The position numbers were made by a program, and so were the translations under genes. Positions 1 to 10,128 of a stretch of 64,000 nt of DNA are shown here, in pieces; the first letter of the stretch is position 1; the number at the start of each line of letters is the position of its first letter. Under the pieces are notes generated by a model. It did no database searches and was not told where the DNA came from. It was given only the letters and a program-made list of their open reading frames with translations. Source of the stretch: Pseudopyrenochaeta lycopersici (taxonomy: Eukaryota > Ascomycota > Dothideomycetes > Pleosporales > Pseudopyrenochaetaceae); the NCBI GenBank assembly GCA_003313425.1, contig NHZP01000005.1, forward strand, positions 2,046,001-2,110,000, written 5' to 3'.

Positions 1-1106
1 AGGGTTGTTGAAAGATACAACTTGGTTATGGACCTTCGGGGATACGAGAATCCAGTAAAGCGCAACTATGGCAATCGGTCCATAGACGCAGCACGTTAAC
101 ATTACCACACAGACCAAAAGTGATGTGTCTTAGTTTTACCGACATGGAAACAATCGAAAGAGTTCAAGGAGAGTGAAAAGAGATCTTATGTCTCGGCTTC
201 CTCAAGCCTGCGCAGGCGACTTGGGGTCTAGGTCGCACAAAATAGACGCAAAATTATGTCTAGGCGAAACCTTGTACGCACAGCCAGTCTTAGTTTGGGG
301 AAGAGATGGGTCATGCCCCAGATGGCGGGATGGTTGCCAACCATCCTTGTTTTTTTATGAGAGCCTTTCGCGCCCTGCCCCCGTTTTAAAGCTTACCTAA
401 AACGATGCTTGCGAGATGGCTGTCTTTGCCAAGACTTGTGGGGACAGTAGCCCCACGAAAGCTTGGGACGCTGAGCGCGGTCGCGACCAAAGCGGTTTAG
501 TTTGCTGTTCACTAATCCAATTTTTTGGGTTGAACGAACAATTCGCCAACTAACTTCACACCAGCTCACCGCCGGCACATCTATTACCCCGCATACCTAG
601 GTAACATTGATAGACTATAAATGCGATGGTGCACATTGGCACCACTGTGTATTTGTAAGATTCCGAATACACAACTGCAACACCACAGCGGTGACTGCTA
701 GCGGGCCCACCGATATTGCTAACGGGCCCACCGCTTAGCGTGGCTGCGCCCACCCGGCTTCCCATTGGCTGATGCTCCGAGCCCATTTACTTCAACAGAG
801 TATATATATTATTGATCAGTCAAGGCAGGTGGTTGCGGAGCTAGTCTTGGGCTTCAAATCGGAGGATGACGGAGTGCAGAGCAGCTCTATGAGTTGAATA
901 ATGGCGCACATTCTGTGGGTGCACTGATACAGGGCGGATGTACATCCGACCTTCAATCCCCAATACATCCCGCCAAAATTCTTTGTGTAGCGGACGACCC
1001 AAGGACAAAGGGCATTTCTGCAAGGGTTTACAGGCGAGGAATATCTATACTATTCCCCTATTAATTGCTACTGAATACATGTTATGCAGGCGGTGGTACC
1101 ATTGCA
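1..1106. other. Gene-free stretch at left edge
   Basis: I see no recognisable protein, RNA gene or repeat family here. The open frames are short, unconserved in appearance and overlap one another on both strands. A small direct repeat around GCGGGCCCACCG occurs twice near 700-735. The sequence is not as stop-rich or AT-rich as the RIP-mutated elements further on. Confidence 0.5.
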
Positions 1107-1250
1107 GACTTGCCAACAAGCAAGCGGCTTGCAAGCACTTGCTTGATCGGCTTGATTATATAATCATTCTATCAAGTCAAGTTTTTGAATGAGGATTTTG
1201 GTGTCAAGCCAAGCTACAATGCAAGGCTTGCTTGATCGGCTTGATCGGCT
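1107..1250. repeat. AAGCC/GGCTT repeat cluster, probably a hAT-D terminal remnant
   Basis: This stretch is packed with GATCGGCTTGAT, GCAAGC and CAAGCC units in both orientations. The same vocabulary, including ATCAAGCCGATCAAGCC, fills the terminal region of hAT-D at 60627-60790. I infer a stranded end or miniature derivative of that family. No target duplication was found. Confidence 0.45.
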
Positions 1251-1340
1251 TGATGTCTTAGAGCCGGTGCTGTATTAGGTAGGCGTCGATTTTGATGAGG
1301 TTATTGAATTTGCTAGATAGGCGATCTCGCGATAGTTTTA

Positions 1341-1380
1341 ACGTGGATTACCAGTCATCCGCGAAAACCAGTCATCCGCG
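1341..1380 (+). repeat. Left terminal inverted repeat of the pogo-type element
   Basis: This 40-bp repeat is a perfect reverse complement of 2427-2466. It contains a direct duplication of CCAGTCATCCGCG separated by four bases (GAAAA-type spacer), which may be a double transposase-binding site. Confidence 0.9.
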
Positions 1381-1446
1381 TGCCCCACCAAAATCGACGC
1401 TCCTCAGTGCGCTCAACCAACAATAGCCTCTCCACAATATCTTAAA

Positions 1447-2330
1447 ATGTCTTTAACAGGGGGTAGGATGGATCTAGCTATCCAAGCAATTTAGGAAAAT
1501 AAGTTATCTCGTGTTCACCATGCAGCTGTGTTGTACGCTGTTCCTGAGTCTACTCTTCGAGACCGCCTCAAAGGTGGCCTACCTCCGGCCACGCGCAATC
1601 GCCAGAAGCGCAAGCTAGATCCTACTAAAGAGCAGGTCCTTATTAAGTGGATACTAGGCCTTTCTCGACGAGGATATCCACCTGTAATTATCTAAGTACG
1701 ACAAATGGCCGACACACTGCTCGCTGCGCGCAACGCAGATCTTTCTCCTCAGCCTATTGGCAAGAACTGGGCGAAGCGCTTCATCAATAGCCAGCCAGAG
1801 CTCAGTACTAGGTGGAATAGAAAGCTTGCATCGCAACGCGCTCTTAACGAGCACCCAGCTGCTATCAGCTCGTGGTTCAACCTTGTACAAGAGACGCGCG
1901 AGGAAGCTAGAGAACTAGCAAGAGATACCTATAACTTTAATAAGACAGGGTTCATAACAGTATCTTAGCTAAAGCAGCAGGCTTAGCTAGTTTAAGACCT
2001 TCTGCATCGTTAGTCTTAAAGCCTAAGTAGTCGAGCTATTTAGCAGATTGTTAAAGGCTGTCAGCTTGCATTAGACTTAGCAGCACTTCTTACAGACGAG
2101 ATTTCAAAGCTTCGCGCAGCTCTGCGACGTAAAAAACGTAAGCAGCAGCAGCGCAGGCAGTATATAGCTTAAGGGGGAGCTTTGCAGGTTAAGCAGGGCC
2201 TGCTGCTTGCCGTAGAGGCCGGTAGGGTAGCTAATAAGGGTTGTCAAGCTGAGCCTGGGCAAGTGCGCCAGCGCGCACCGCCAACGTGCAGTAACTGTCA
2301 TATCTAAGGACATAATCGCACTCAGTATGG
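1447..2330 (+). pseudogene. Pogo/Fot1 transposase remnant lacking the DDE domain
   Basis: The translation starts with a helix-turn-helix region (RMDLAIQAI then a stop, then ESTLRDRL) typical of CENP-B/pogo N-termini. It continues through GLSRRGYPP and the second DNA-binding segment (IGKNWAKRFINSQPEL) to NFNKTGF near 1960. In intact relatives the D-D-D catalytic core follows NKTGF. Here the next readable stretch is the lysine/arginine-rich tail (LRRKKRKQQQRRQY, about 2120-2165) and a Cys/His piece (CSNCHI) before the right repeat. Several Gln codons are now TAG or TAA. It cannot encode an active transposase and would depend on one in trans. Confidence 0.75.
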
Positions 2331-2426
2331 ACGTAGATAGACTAGCTTATCTATTTATTAATTATTAAATTTACTGCGTTGTTGTTAAGCAATTGAGCAA
2401 AAAGGCGTTTTGATTGCAGTGGTTTT

Positions 2427-2466
2427 CGCGGATGACTGGTTTTCGCGGATGACTGGTAATCCACGT
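2427..2466 (-). repeat. Right terminal inverted repeat of the pogo-type element
   Basis: This is a perfect 40-bp reverse complement of 1341-1380, with the same internal 13-mer duplication. Confidence 0.9.
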
Positions 2467-2480
2467 TTAGCCTAACCGAG

Positions 2481-2580
2481 CTTACCTCAGTTTCCTCAGG
2501 CGTTCCACGTGATCGTTGAGCTATACCACATTAGGATGTGGCTGATTCAGCTTTTTCGTGGAACGTCTGAGCAGCGAATG
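2481..2580 (+). repeat. Left hairpin terminus of the helicase-bearing element
   Basis: The outer repeat CTTACCTCAGTTTCCTCAG is followed by a stem: CGTTCCACG (2501-2509) pairs with CGTGGAACG (2557-2565), and CTCAG pairs with CTGAG outside it. A second small hairpin (CCACAT...ATGTGG) lies in the loop. CTGAGCAGCGAATG closes the unit. Confidence 0.75.
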
Positions 2581-2947
2581 TGGTGAGCCCATACAAATAT
2601 CCGAGGTTTTAGCTGCATCCCCCACCAGAGCTGTCCGAGACTGCTTGTTTGCAATTCGATAGTTATTAACATTACAACGCCGATATCAAAAATCCGGCTT
2701 CGATGTCCTCTTCGCCTTGACGAGTCGGATCTGAATCTGTACGAAATTTAAAATTCGGCTATGTTTTGGGTACGCTATGCGTTCCTAAAGATGGCGTCCC
2801 TGAAAGCCCCTACTGTTGACAATTGCCATGCAATCTTAACCACTCACTCAAATTAGTGCTCACTCCGCAAACAGCATCTAGGGCATCCCTATGCCACATA
2901 TTGACTTCGTTTGCTCTCGTTAGATCGACATCATTGCCGTCGCAAGC

Positions 2948-3755
2948 ATGCCACGCCGGCGAGTCCGACACCCTCCTAAGAGGACGCCAGCCGAGTTTAT
3001 AAGGCGAACCAGTTTGCAGACATTATCATATGCCTCAATTGGGATAAGTGGCCAATCTAGGACTCGGTTCTCTCCTGATACCTCCGCGTCAACCGTTAAC
3101 AACTTCGATCCTGTGGAACCCGCGTCCACTGACAACGCAAACCTCACAGAGGCAATTGAAGAGGGCCCCATGGAGGAGATTATCCAGGTGGGGCAGACTG
3201 TGCCTGCCGAGGAAATGCCAATTCGATTGGAGATTGAATTTACTGATGATGTTGGAAATACTAAGGTGGAAACACGGAGTGTCTTGGCTAATCAGGTGGC
3301 TCAGGCTCAAAGAATAATTGCTGGTGCTACATGGATAGGGAGGGCAGGGCAGAATAATGCCATTAATGAAGCAGTCCAACTTCTCTATCCCTATGCACCC
3401 CGCGAAGGTCAACGCAATGCTCTACAACACCTCATCTACAAGCGGGAGGACCTCATACTTATCGCGAAAACTTCATTCGGAAAGAGTATGATCCTACAGG
3501 CAGTATCGATCCTGATACGCAAGTCAATCACCGTTGTTGTGTTGCCATTGGATCAGATTGGCCAGGAGCAGGCCGAATATATCACCCGTACCGGCGGCAC
3601 GCCGTGTTTTCTAAACGCAGATACAATCAGTTCAAAGGTCCTCGTGGATATACGGAATGGGAAGTATACGCATATCCTTATAAGCCCCGAACTAGCAATC
3701 AGTGATAAGTTCCATGTCACGGCAACCAATCCAGCATTCAAGGAACGGCTCCGTC
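2948..3755 (+). pseudogene. RecQ-like superfamily 2 helicase, N-terminal part (split by transposons)
   Basis: The ATG at 2948 opens a frame of about 269 residues before the hAT-A insertion. A basic N-terminus and an acidic linker come first. They are followed by a helicase core: YAPREGQRNAL (Q-motif/motif 0 region of RecQ type), a Walker A variant TSFGKS in place of the usual GGGKS, motif Ia (VVVLPLDQIGQEQ) and SPELA. The frame is free of stops. It breaks just before motif II; the DEAH box resumes after two hAT insertions at 10129. With both transposons and one target duplication each removed, the reading frame joins as ERLR-LVVIDEAH. Probably the helicase of the 2481-23035 element rather than a host gene. 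Confidence 0.82.
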
Positions 3756-6700
3756 CAGTGATGTAACTGGTTAGGTTCGGTTACAAAAATAAGCCCGAAA
3801 CCAATCCAAATATCAAATCAGAGCTCTAAACCGGTTATATAACCGGTTAAACCATGAAAACCAGATCAATCGCATATAGTTTGGCGAATTATATTGTACA
3901 TTATAGGCAGAGGTGTTAAGAATGAGGTCGAATAGTTAAACAGAGTAAGAAAACAGTAGGTAGAAGGCCTCCAAAGCTTGAGAGACGTTAATAGCTGGTT
4001 TAGAGACCAATAAGCCAATCAGAAGGACGGACTTACGATCACCAATCTTGGCATGGTGTTGAGAAATTCAGTTGTCAATAAGCGTATATTTAACCTCGTT
4101 GCCATCAATTTCCTCATTATCCTCATCGCTATCGTCTTCATCATCGCTATCCTCCTCCTCATCCTCCGACTTATCAGCCTCTTGTTCATCCACCACATCA
4201 CCCGTTATATTGCCTTCCGCGTTAGCGATCGCTTTGACGGCAGCTTTGGTAGCAGCTTCTTCCTCATACTGCTCGTCAACGTCAGGATCAACGCCCTTTG
4301 CAAAGGCTTTGGCTTGAGGACGCCCAAACCAGGACTTGAGGCACTCGTTCGCTTCAATGATGTCGGCTTTGAGACGGCTTCGGGAGTCAGTAAGAAGATG
4401 CTTGGCGGAACTGAAAACACGTTCGCATTCGGCGCTCATCAAGGGTATAGCCAACATATCAAGGGCGAATCGAGCGAGGTCTGGCTTTGATGAATAGAGG
4501 CTGTTCCAGTATACAAGAGGATTGTCGACTTCTTCGCGGTTGCTTTGTATATAGGCTTGATAGTCATCGGTTCTGCATATAGGTACTGCCTTGATCTGTT
4601 CGTGTTCTTTTAGCCCACCAAACTGCTCACCTGTTATATAGCGAATTGGTGGTGAGGGCTTGAGGACGGCTAGAGTACTATACTTGCCCTTATACTCCTC
4701 CAGCCAGAGGTCCTCCACTAGGCCTTTAATACCGCGATCATTTATATCCTTAGGATCGCCAGCAACCCAGTGCTTCTTGTTCTCATGGTGATCAAATTCC
4801 TGATGAAACCACCACCACTTCTTTTCTGGTAGCAGCACCTGGGCAGCGTAGTAGGCGGCGCTATCGTCTGCCTTATTGTAGTACTCTTCACACTTCTCCC
4901 AGGATGCGCAGGCTGCTGCTTCAAGATAAGTGTATTCTTCACTGTCGCCATGATCAATTCGGAGGTCTCGAAAGTCGACTTGGGCATCGTAGATGCACTT
5001 AAGGAGCCAGTTCATAGCAGTAAACCAGCGGGAAAGCGTATGATTATGGCCCTGACCGCACAAAGTAGCTTCATAGAACGGCTGGAGGACGGAGGACAGC
5101 TTTTCAAGGAGGAACCAGTGGTGTGGTGTCAGTCGGTCGTTTTCAAGGCCTTCGCCACGTTTTGGCATATGGGTGTCACAGAATTGCTGTATCCGTGGCT
5201 TGCAATTTATAGCTCGTACAATAGAGCTGAAATATGAATTCCATCGCGTTGCATTGCTTTGGATGAGCTGGTTAATAAGTTAGTTGATAAAATCCGCAGC
5301 CGGAGCCAATCAGAAGGCCCCATTGTGACGTTACGGTGGCGAATATCGCCAAATCTCAACACTCACCTCAAGCATGTCAAATTCTGACCACTCCCCGCCC
5401 ACTACAATCCTCCGAAACTCCTCACGACGCTGTGGCGACATCCGGATATACCGTATAATATTGTGGAGACGTCCAAGAGCGCCTTGCTTTCTCCAGATCT
5501 TCGCGATCGACTCAAAATCGTGTCTACTGTAAGCCAGCTCCAATTGCTCCAGCGTAGTGTCTGCTTTTTTGCCCAGCAAAAACGCCTGCGCTGCTAGGTT
5601 AACCACGTGGCCAAGACACCGCAGCCGACGACGCTTTCGTTGCTTTTCTGACATCTTTGGATAGACCGACCTCAGAATCAAATCAACAGCCGTATCGTTA
5701 CTCGACGCGTTGTCAAGCATAAAATATCCAATCCTTCCACCAATCTTATACTCACCAATCACATCCAGAACAATTTGAGCTTGATTAGCACCGCTGTGTT
5801 CGCCCTCAAGGCGCCGTATAGCAAGAAGCTTCGTCTGTCGGAGGCCTTTTTTATCAATATAGTGGGCGGCAATCGCGATGATGGCATAGTAGTTTGGTGA
5901 CGTCCAAAGGTCAAAGGATAGGTGGATATTTGATCGAGCCTCTCGTAAATCATCTCGTAATTGCCTTTTTTGCTTCCTAAACTCGCTCGTCACCCATTTG
6001 CGTATCGTATTACGGGACGGAATCAGCTTTGACAGCCCTTTGTGCATATACTGAATCATTTCAATAAAATATGCGTTTTCGATCTGGTAGAATGCAATAT
6101 GGCAGTACACGAGCCACCGAATTAACAGCAGTTTAAAGGCCTCAAACCAGACGTTCCAGATATAATCTTGCTGCTCGACACACTGCTGAATCATTCCTTT
6201 CGGCTTGATTGGATTGCCTTTCTTGTTAATCTTATGAGTTCGTTTCCAGTGGCTAAGAACGGTAGAGTTGCCATCAAGCGCTAATTACTAATTAGCGAAT
6301 AGGTAGTATAGCTACTGGCAGAGTCTCTTACTAAGTGGCTTGTACGTCTTATCCTTTTTCTCATCTAAGCACTGGCAGCAATAGTAGTATTTGACTCCTG
6401 TAGCCTCATGTACCATTGCAAAGCCTTTTCCCTCACCCCATATATGCGAGGACTTCTTTTTGCCACGTCTTCGGCCAGCAATATCGTCAACTCGTCGGTA
6501 CCATTGCTCATTGAGCTCAATTCGGTACGCCGGGCGCGACGGTAGAGGCGCTGGCTCGGACTCGGATTCGGATTCGTGGTAGGTAAGAGACTCCAGATCA
6601 ATCGTATTTGCAGTCATCTTTGAGTGTTTTCGCTTTCTACCACTAGAGCCATTACTAACGCGCTTTTGAGGAATAGCAGGAGCCTTACCCGCAGCACGAC

Positions 6701-7201
6701 TGCTACTGGCATAGCTACTTCCACCTCCACGCGTCGATCGGCCGGTAACAGTAACAAAGCTATCCATAGGATCGGCGGTATCAAACAATGAGTGCAGTAA
6801 TGAGGACAACAATAATAAGGGCGACGCGATGAAGGCAGTAATAAGGATGACGCGATGAGGCAGGATCAGCGGGATCAAACCACTTCGCATCGAGCTGCTA
6901 ATCTACAACCCTTCAACGAATCAAATAGAACGTTACAACACCATAGAACAATTCTTGATACACGGGTTGACCAAAATAAAATATGGCGGATTTGATAGAT
7001 TTGATAGGCTCGGCTCTCTATGGTGGCGTTCCCCCAAAATCTCACCACCAAGACTCTACACTGGTTTCATTGGTTAACCGGTTACCGCAAAAGCTTCAAA
7101 ACCAATCCAGATCCAGCCAATCTAAGCTTCAAACCGGTTAAGGTTTTGATTATTGGAAACCCGAACCAAACCGATAATGAACCAAACCAGTTACATCACT
7201 G
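3756..7201 (-). mobile_element. hAT-A transposon, structurally complete
   Basis: Terminal inverted repeats CAGTGATGTAACTGGTT start at each end, and the 8-bp duplication GCTCCGTC flanks them (3748-3755 and 7202-7209), diagnostic of hAT. Subterminal regions carry repeated AACCGGTT-type motifs (3827-3853; 7070-7140), probable transposase-binding sites. The element encodes one spliced transposase on the minus strand with no premature stop, so among the DNA transposons here it is the best candidate for recent activity. Confidence 0.93.
4068..6767 (-). CDS. hAT-A transposase, three exons, apparently intact
   Basis: I place the start at the ATG at 6767 (MDSFVTVTGR) and the stop at 4068. Exons are 6332-6767, 5367-6280 and 4068-5267. 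Introns 6281-6331 (GTAAGA...TAG) and 5268-5366 (GTGAGT...CAG) give a continuous frame of 849 residues. A BED-type zinc finger is formed across the first splice (YYCCQC... then HWKRTH). The RNase H-like core shows SFDLWTS, GYFMLDNASSND and the CLGHVVNL region, then NATRWNSYF after the second intron. The C-terminal dimerisation domain has the hAT signature (LDMLAIPLMSAECERVFS) and an acidic tail. No RIP stops are seen, unlike hAT-B and hAT-C. It is inserted in the helicase gene just upstream of its DEAH box. Confidence 0.88.
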
Positions 7202-7221
7202 GCTCCGTCTAGTGGTCATTG

Positions 7222-10120
7222 CAGGCTTGTCGTCAACAATTCAATAAGGCTATTGGCACTTTTTGCCAATACCAAGATATTGGTTAACCGTTTTGCCAAT
7301 ACCAATAATGTGCCAATAATGTGTCAATAACGTGCCAATAAGGTTGCTAATACGCCGATCGCCAGTCTTGGCATGGTATAATAGTTCTACTCTACAAACA
7401 GACTTTCGGAATTAATAGTACGAGGGCCAGATAAGATGCTAGACTCCAGTGACTCACTCTGCGTATCGTCTAAAGGCATATGACTATCATTATCGCGTCC
7501 AAGGACTTCTGGGTTGTCGTCTTGAATCCAACGCTCGTTAAGTGCTCTCAGCTCTGCTACATATTCACCGTCCCTCTGAACATATATACGTTGCCATGAC
7601 TTCAAACACTCTCCTATCTTAATATTCTTTGATCTAAGCTTAATTCTTGACTATGATATAGTGCGACGAGCCCCAGAAAAGACACGTTCCGGCTCAGCAG
7701 ACATAGAGGGACAAGAAAGAATATTAACAGCCATTTTTGATAAGTTCGGATAGCTCTTCTGTTGCTGAGGCTGTAGCCACCACTCATAAGGCTCTATGTT
7801 AAGAGGGAGCTCACAGGGATTATTCTCAGTAAAGGAGATAAACTCATCTGCAGCGTGTACAGCAAGCCTCTGCTTCTGGTGCTACTGGGCGAACTTATCT
7901 GTTGCTATAGGATGTATTGAGATATTATCCACTATAGTAGGGTGTTTGCCCTTGAAGTTGTTCTCCCAGTACTTCTGTACCTTTAGAGATATATCCTTTA
8001 CCTATTTAGGCTCCTAATTGCGTTCTAGATAGTTCTTTCGACGGGAAGGGTAAAGGAGTGTGGCTGCGCAGTAGGCAGGGACCTCGTCAGCTTTGATAAA
8101 GTATTTATCAAAGGAATACCACGCTGTTCGAATGCTGCTAAGAAGAGTAGGGTTGTTCTTATGTTGCTCCTGTAAAATATTAGCTTCAGAATCTAGGTTC
8201 ATATCTTAGTAGACTTTAGGAAAAATTAATATTACCTACCTCAGATTCCTTTAAATGAGCAAGTATAAAGTCCATTGTGTATGGTGTTCGATCTAGGCAA
8301 GCAAAAGGGCTCTCACAGAACTTAGTAGCTTGTTTGAGAGGTTTAAGGAAGTCGCGAGTATGGTAGAGGAGCTCCCAATCACTAGGAGTAAGATAGTCCC
8401 TTTCAAGTTGGCTGTAGTTTGAGTGTAGGAACTTGTTGACGGTATCTTCGTTATCGCAAGCCACCTCCAGCATTTGAAGCCAGCTATTCCACCGGGTGTC
8501 GTTGTCCATTAGTATTGTCCGGCCAGCTATCTGCTTAAACTTGTAGTACTCATTGTAATTGGATCGGAGCCACTTAACGAAGTTATGAAGCTTTCCAAGT
8601 GGGCCCATTTGACGCCATTTAATAGCTGTAGCTTCTTCAAAGTTCTCTGTTAGTGCCTTCTCAAAACTAAGTGTCTCATCCTCTGTAAGCTGCTTTATCA
8701 CAGCTTTAACAGCTTCTTTATCCTTAGCAAATAAGAACGCTGAAGCGATGATATTGAGAACGTGCCCTTGGCAGCGGATTCTTCGGTGGGCTGCCTTCCA
8801 ATTCTGGATACCTTTAAGTCTAAGCCAGGCCTCAAGTTGACGGCAGAGGACGTCATTAGTGCCGTCATTATCGCCAATAAAGTAGCCCAGCTTTGCCCAT
8901 ATCTCATACTTCTCTAGGTAGGGAAGAAGAGCTTCGAACTGGTGAATTCCCTTCTTAGAGTCTAGTAGCTCAATAAATCTAAGAGTATACTTCCGAAGGA
9001 TACCATCGCGGTTAACAAAGTGGGCTGTTATAGCAAGGAACCGTTTGCGATTAGGGCCACTCCAGGCGTCTGCAGCGAGGTGTATTTTATATTCTGTATC
9101 AAGCATCTCAGCTTTAACTTCCTCTCGGCGTGAATTAAAGCAGGTTTCGATAACACGAGGGACAGTTGTGTGAGAATCGATAAGGAAGGGTTTAACTGCC
9201 GGATTAAGTTAAATAAGAAGACTGCGTAATTCTGGCCATTCAACAGCGTTGTACGGTAAGTTCTGGGCTACGATAAGTCGAGCTAGAGCCTCTTGAACTT
9301 CCTCTCTCTTAATAACAGATAAAAACACCTCCCTCTGCACTTTCTCTCTCTTTTCGTTAACCTGCTCTTCTGCATTCTTAAATAACTTCTCTAGTGACAT
9401 ATTTGTTGCTTTCCTAACTAGAGACTCTTCCTCCTCTTTAACAATTATACTATGCTTTGATTTCATATGGTTTCGAGCAGCGTTTGTTGACTGGACACTA
9501 TACACAAGATGAGGAGTGTTGCATCCTGGATCTGCACAGTACTAGATTGGATTGCGGTTCTTATCATGCGTTGGTTCGCTAGGGCCCGGCCTCGTAGGAC
9601 CATATTCTAAGAGCTCGCTTTTTGGAAGATCTTGTTGCAGCATGCTCGCTAGAAGTAGACTGACTAGCAGTTCGTTTGCGGCTGGCCGCTGGCGTTGGAG
9701 ATGAGTAATGAGCTACAGAAGCTGTATCATTTGCCTGTTCTGTAGGGTCCATATTTAATGAAACAGACCGTATGTGAATGGAATTTGATAAAGTTTGGTT
9801 GTTAATGGCTAGAATAACTTGGGGGGTGCTGAGTGTTCAAATTTGAGGGGTTCTGTCAGCTACCCGTAGCCGAGGCTTTGCCGAGCATCTACAACTACAC
9901 TTGAAGAGCAGTAATATATCAAGCATTACTTATATATACAATTAAATTACTGCCAATACGTGATTTGCAGCACTTATAAGGCCAGAAAATGCAGAAGAAA
10001 CTATATAGTATTTGCCAATAAGCTGCCAATAAGGCTAGAACCCTATTGGATTGGTATTGGTATTGGTATTGGTAATATATATTGGTATTGGTAATAATCC
10101 AACTGTTGACGACAAGCCTG
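7222..10120 (-). mobile_element. hAT-B copy 1
   Basis: The 17-bp inverted repeats CAGGCTTGTCGTCAACA bound the element, and GGTCATTG (7214-7221 and 10121-10128) is the 8-bp target duplication. Subterminal ATTGGTATTGG-type repeats lie at both ends. It inserted only 20 bp from the right end of hAT-A, in the same helicase gene. Two further copies of the family lie at 46191-49089 and 56738-59636. Confidence 0.93.
7387..9752 (-). pseudogene. hAT-B1 transposase, RIP-damaged
   Basis: The reading starts at MDPTEQ (ATG at 9752) and ends at LFVE near 7387. In order: a Ser/Thr-rich N-terminus, a BED-like zinc finger (CADPGC... NHMKSKH), a long charged helical region, the RNase H-like core (HLAADAWSGPN, YFIGDNDGTND, CQGHVLNIIASAF, DNDTRWNSW) and the C-terminal dimerisation region (LSCPSMSAEPERVFSGARR). 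A short intron (GTAGGT...AAG) at about 8205-8240 fits the break after KESE. Stops replace Gln or Trp codons at several points, for example around 8005-8030 and 9200. Compared with copies 2 and 3 the damage differs at single bases, as independent RIP would produce. Confidence 0.85.
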
Positions 10121-10128
10121 GGTCATTG

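Larger units (their letters stand above)
1341..2466 (+). mobile_element. Fot1/pogo-type element, internally deleted and non-autonomous
   Basis: The 1,126-bp unit is bounded by perfect 40-bp inverted repeats and flanked on both sides by TTA, compatible with the TA target of Tc1/mariner-pogo elements. Inside are remnants of a pogo transposase: the N-terminal CENP-B-like DNA-binding half, then directly a basic C-terminal tail with a zinc-knuckle-like piece. The DDE catalytic region that should lie between them is missing. Stops such as TAG where Gln is expected point to RIP. The element lies only 14 bp from the outer end of the large element starting at 2481. Confidence 0.82.

Noticed and set aside
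1190..1250. Spaced GGCTTGAT repeats suggesting a CRISPR-like array
   Set aside because: Repeats are short, irregularly spaced and occur in both orientations; they match hAT-D terminal motifs, and the DNA is eukaryotic.
2481..2484. Target-site duplication for the helicase-bearing element
   Set aside because: Flanks (CCGAG on the left, GCAAA on the right) do not match at 3, 4, 5 or 8 bp for any plausible end position, so none is claimed.
7222..10120. Identical length (2,899 bp) of all three hAT-B copies as a sign of size constraint
   Set aside because: Copies 2 and 3 are one duplicated insertion, and copy 1 differs internally by small compensating indels; equal length is partly coincidence.
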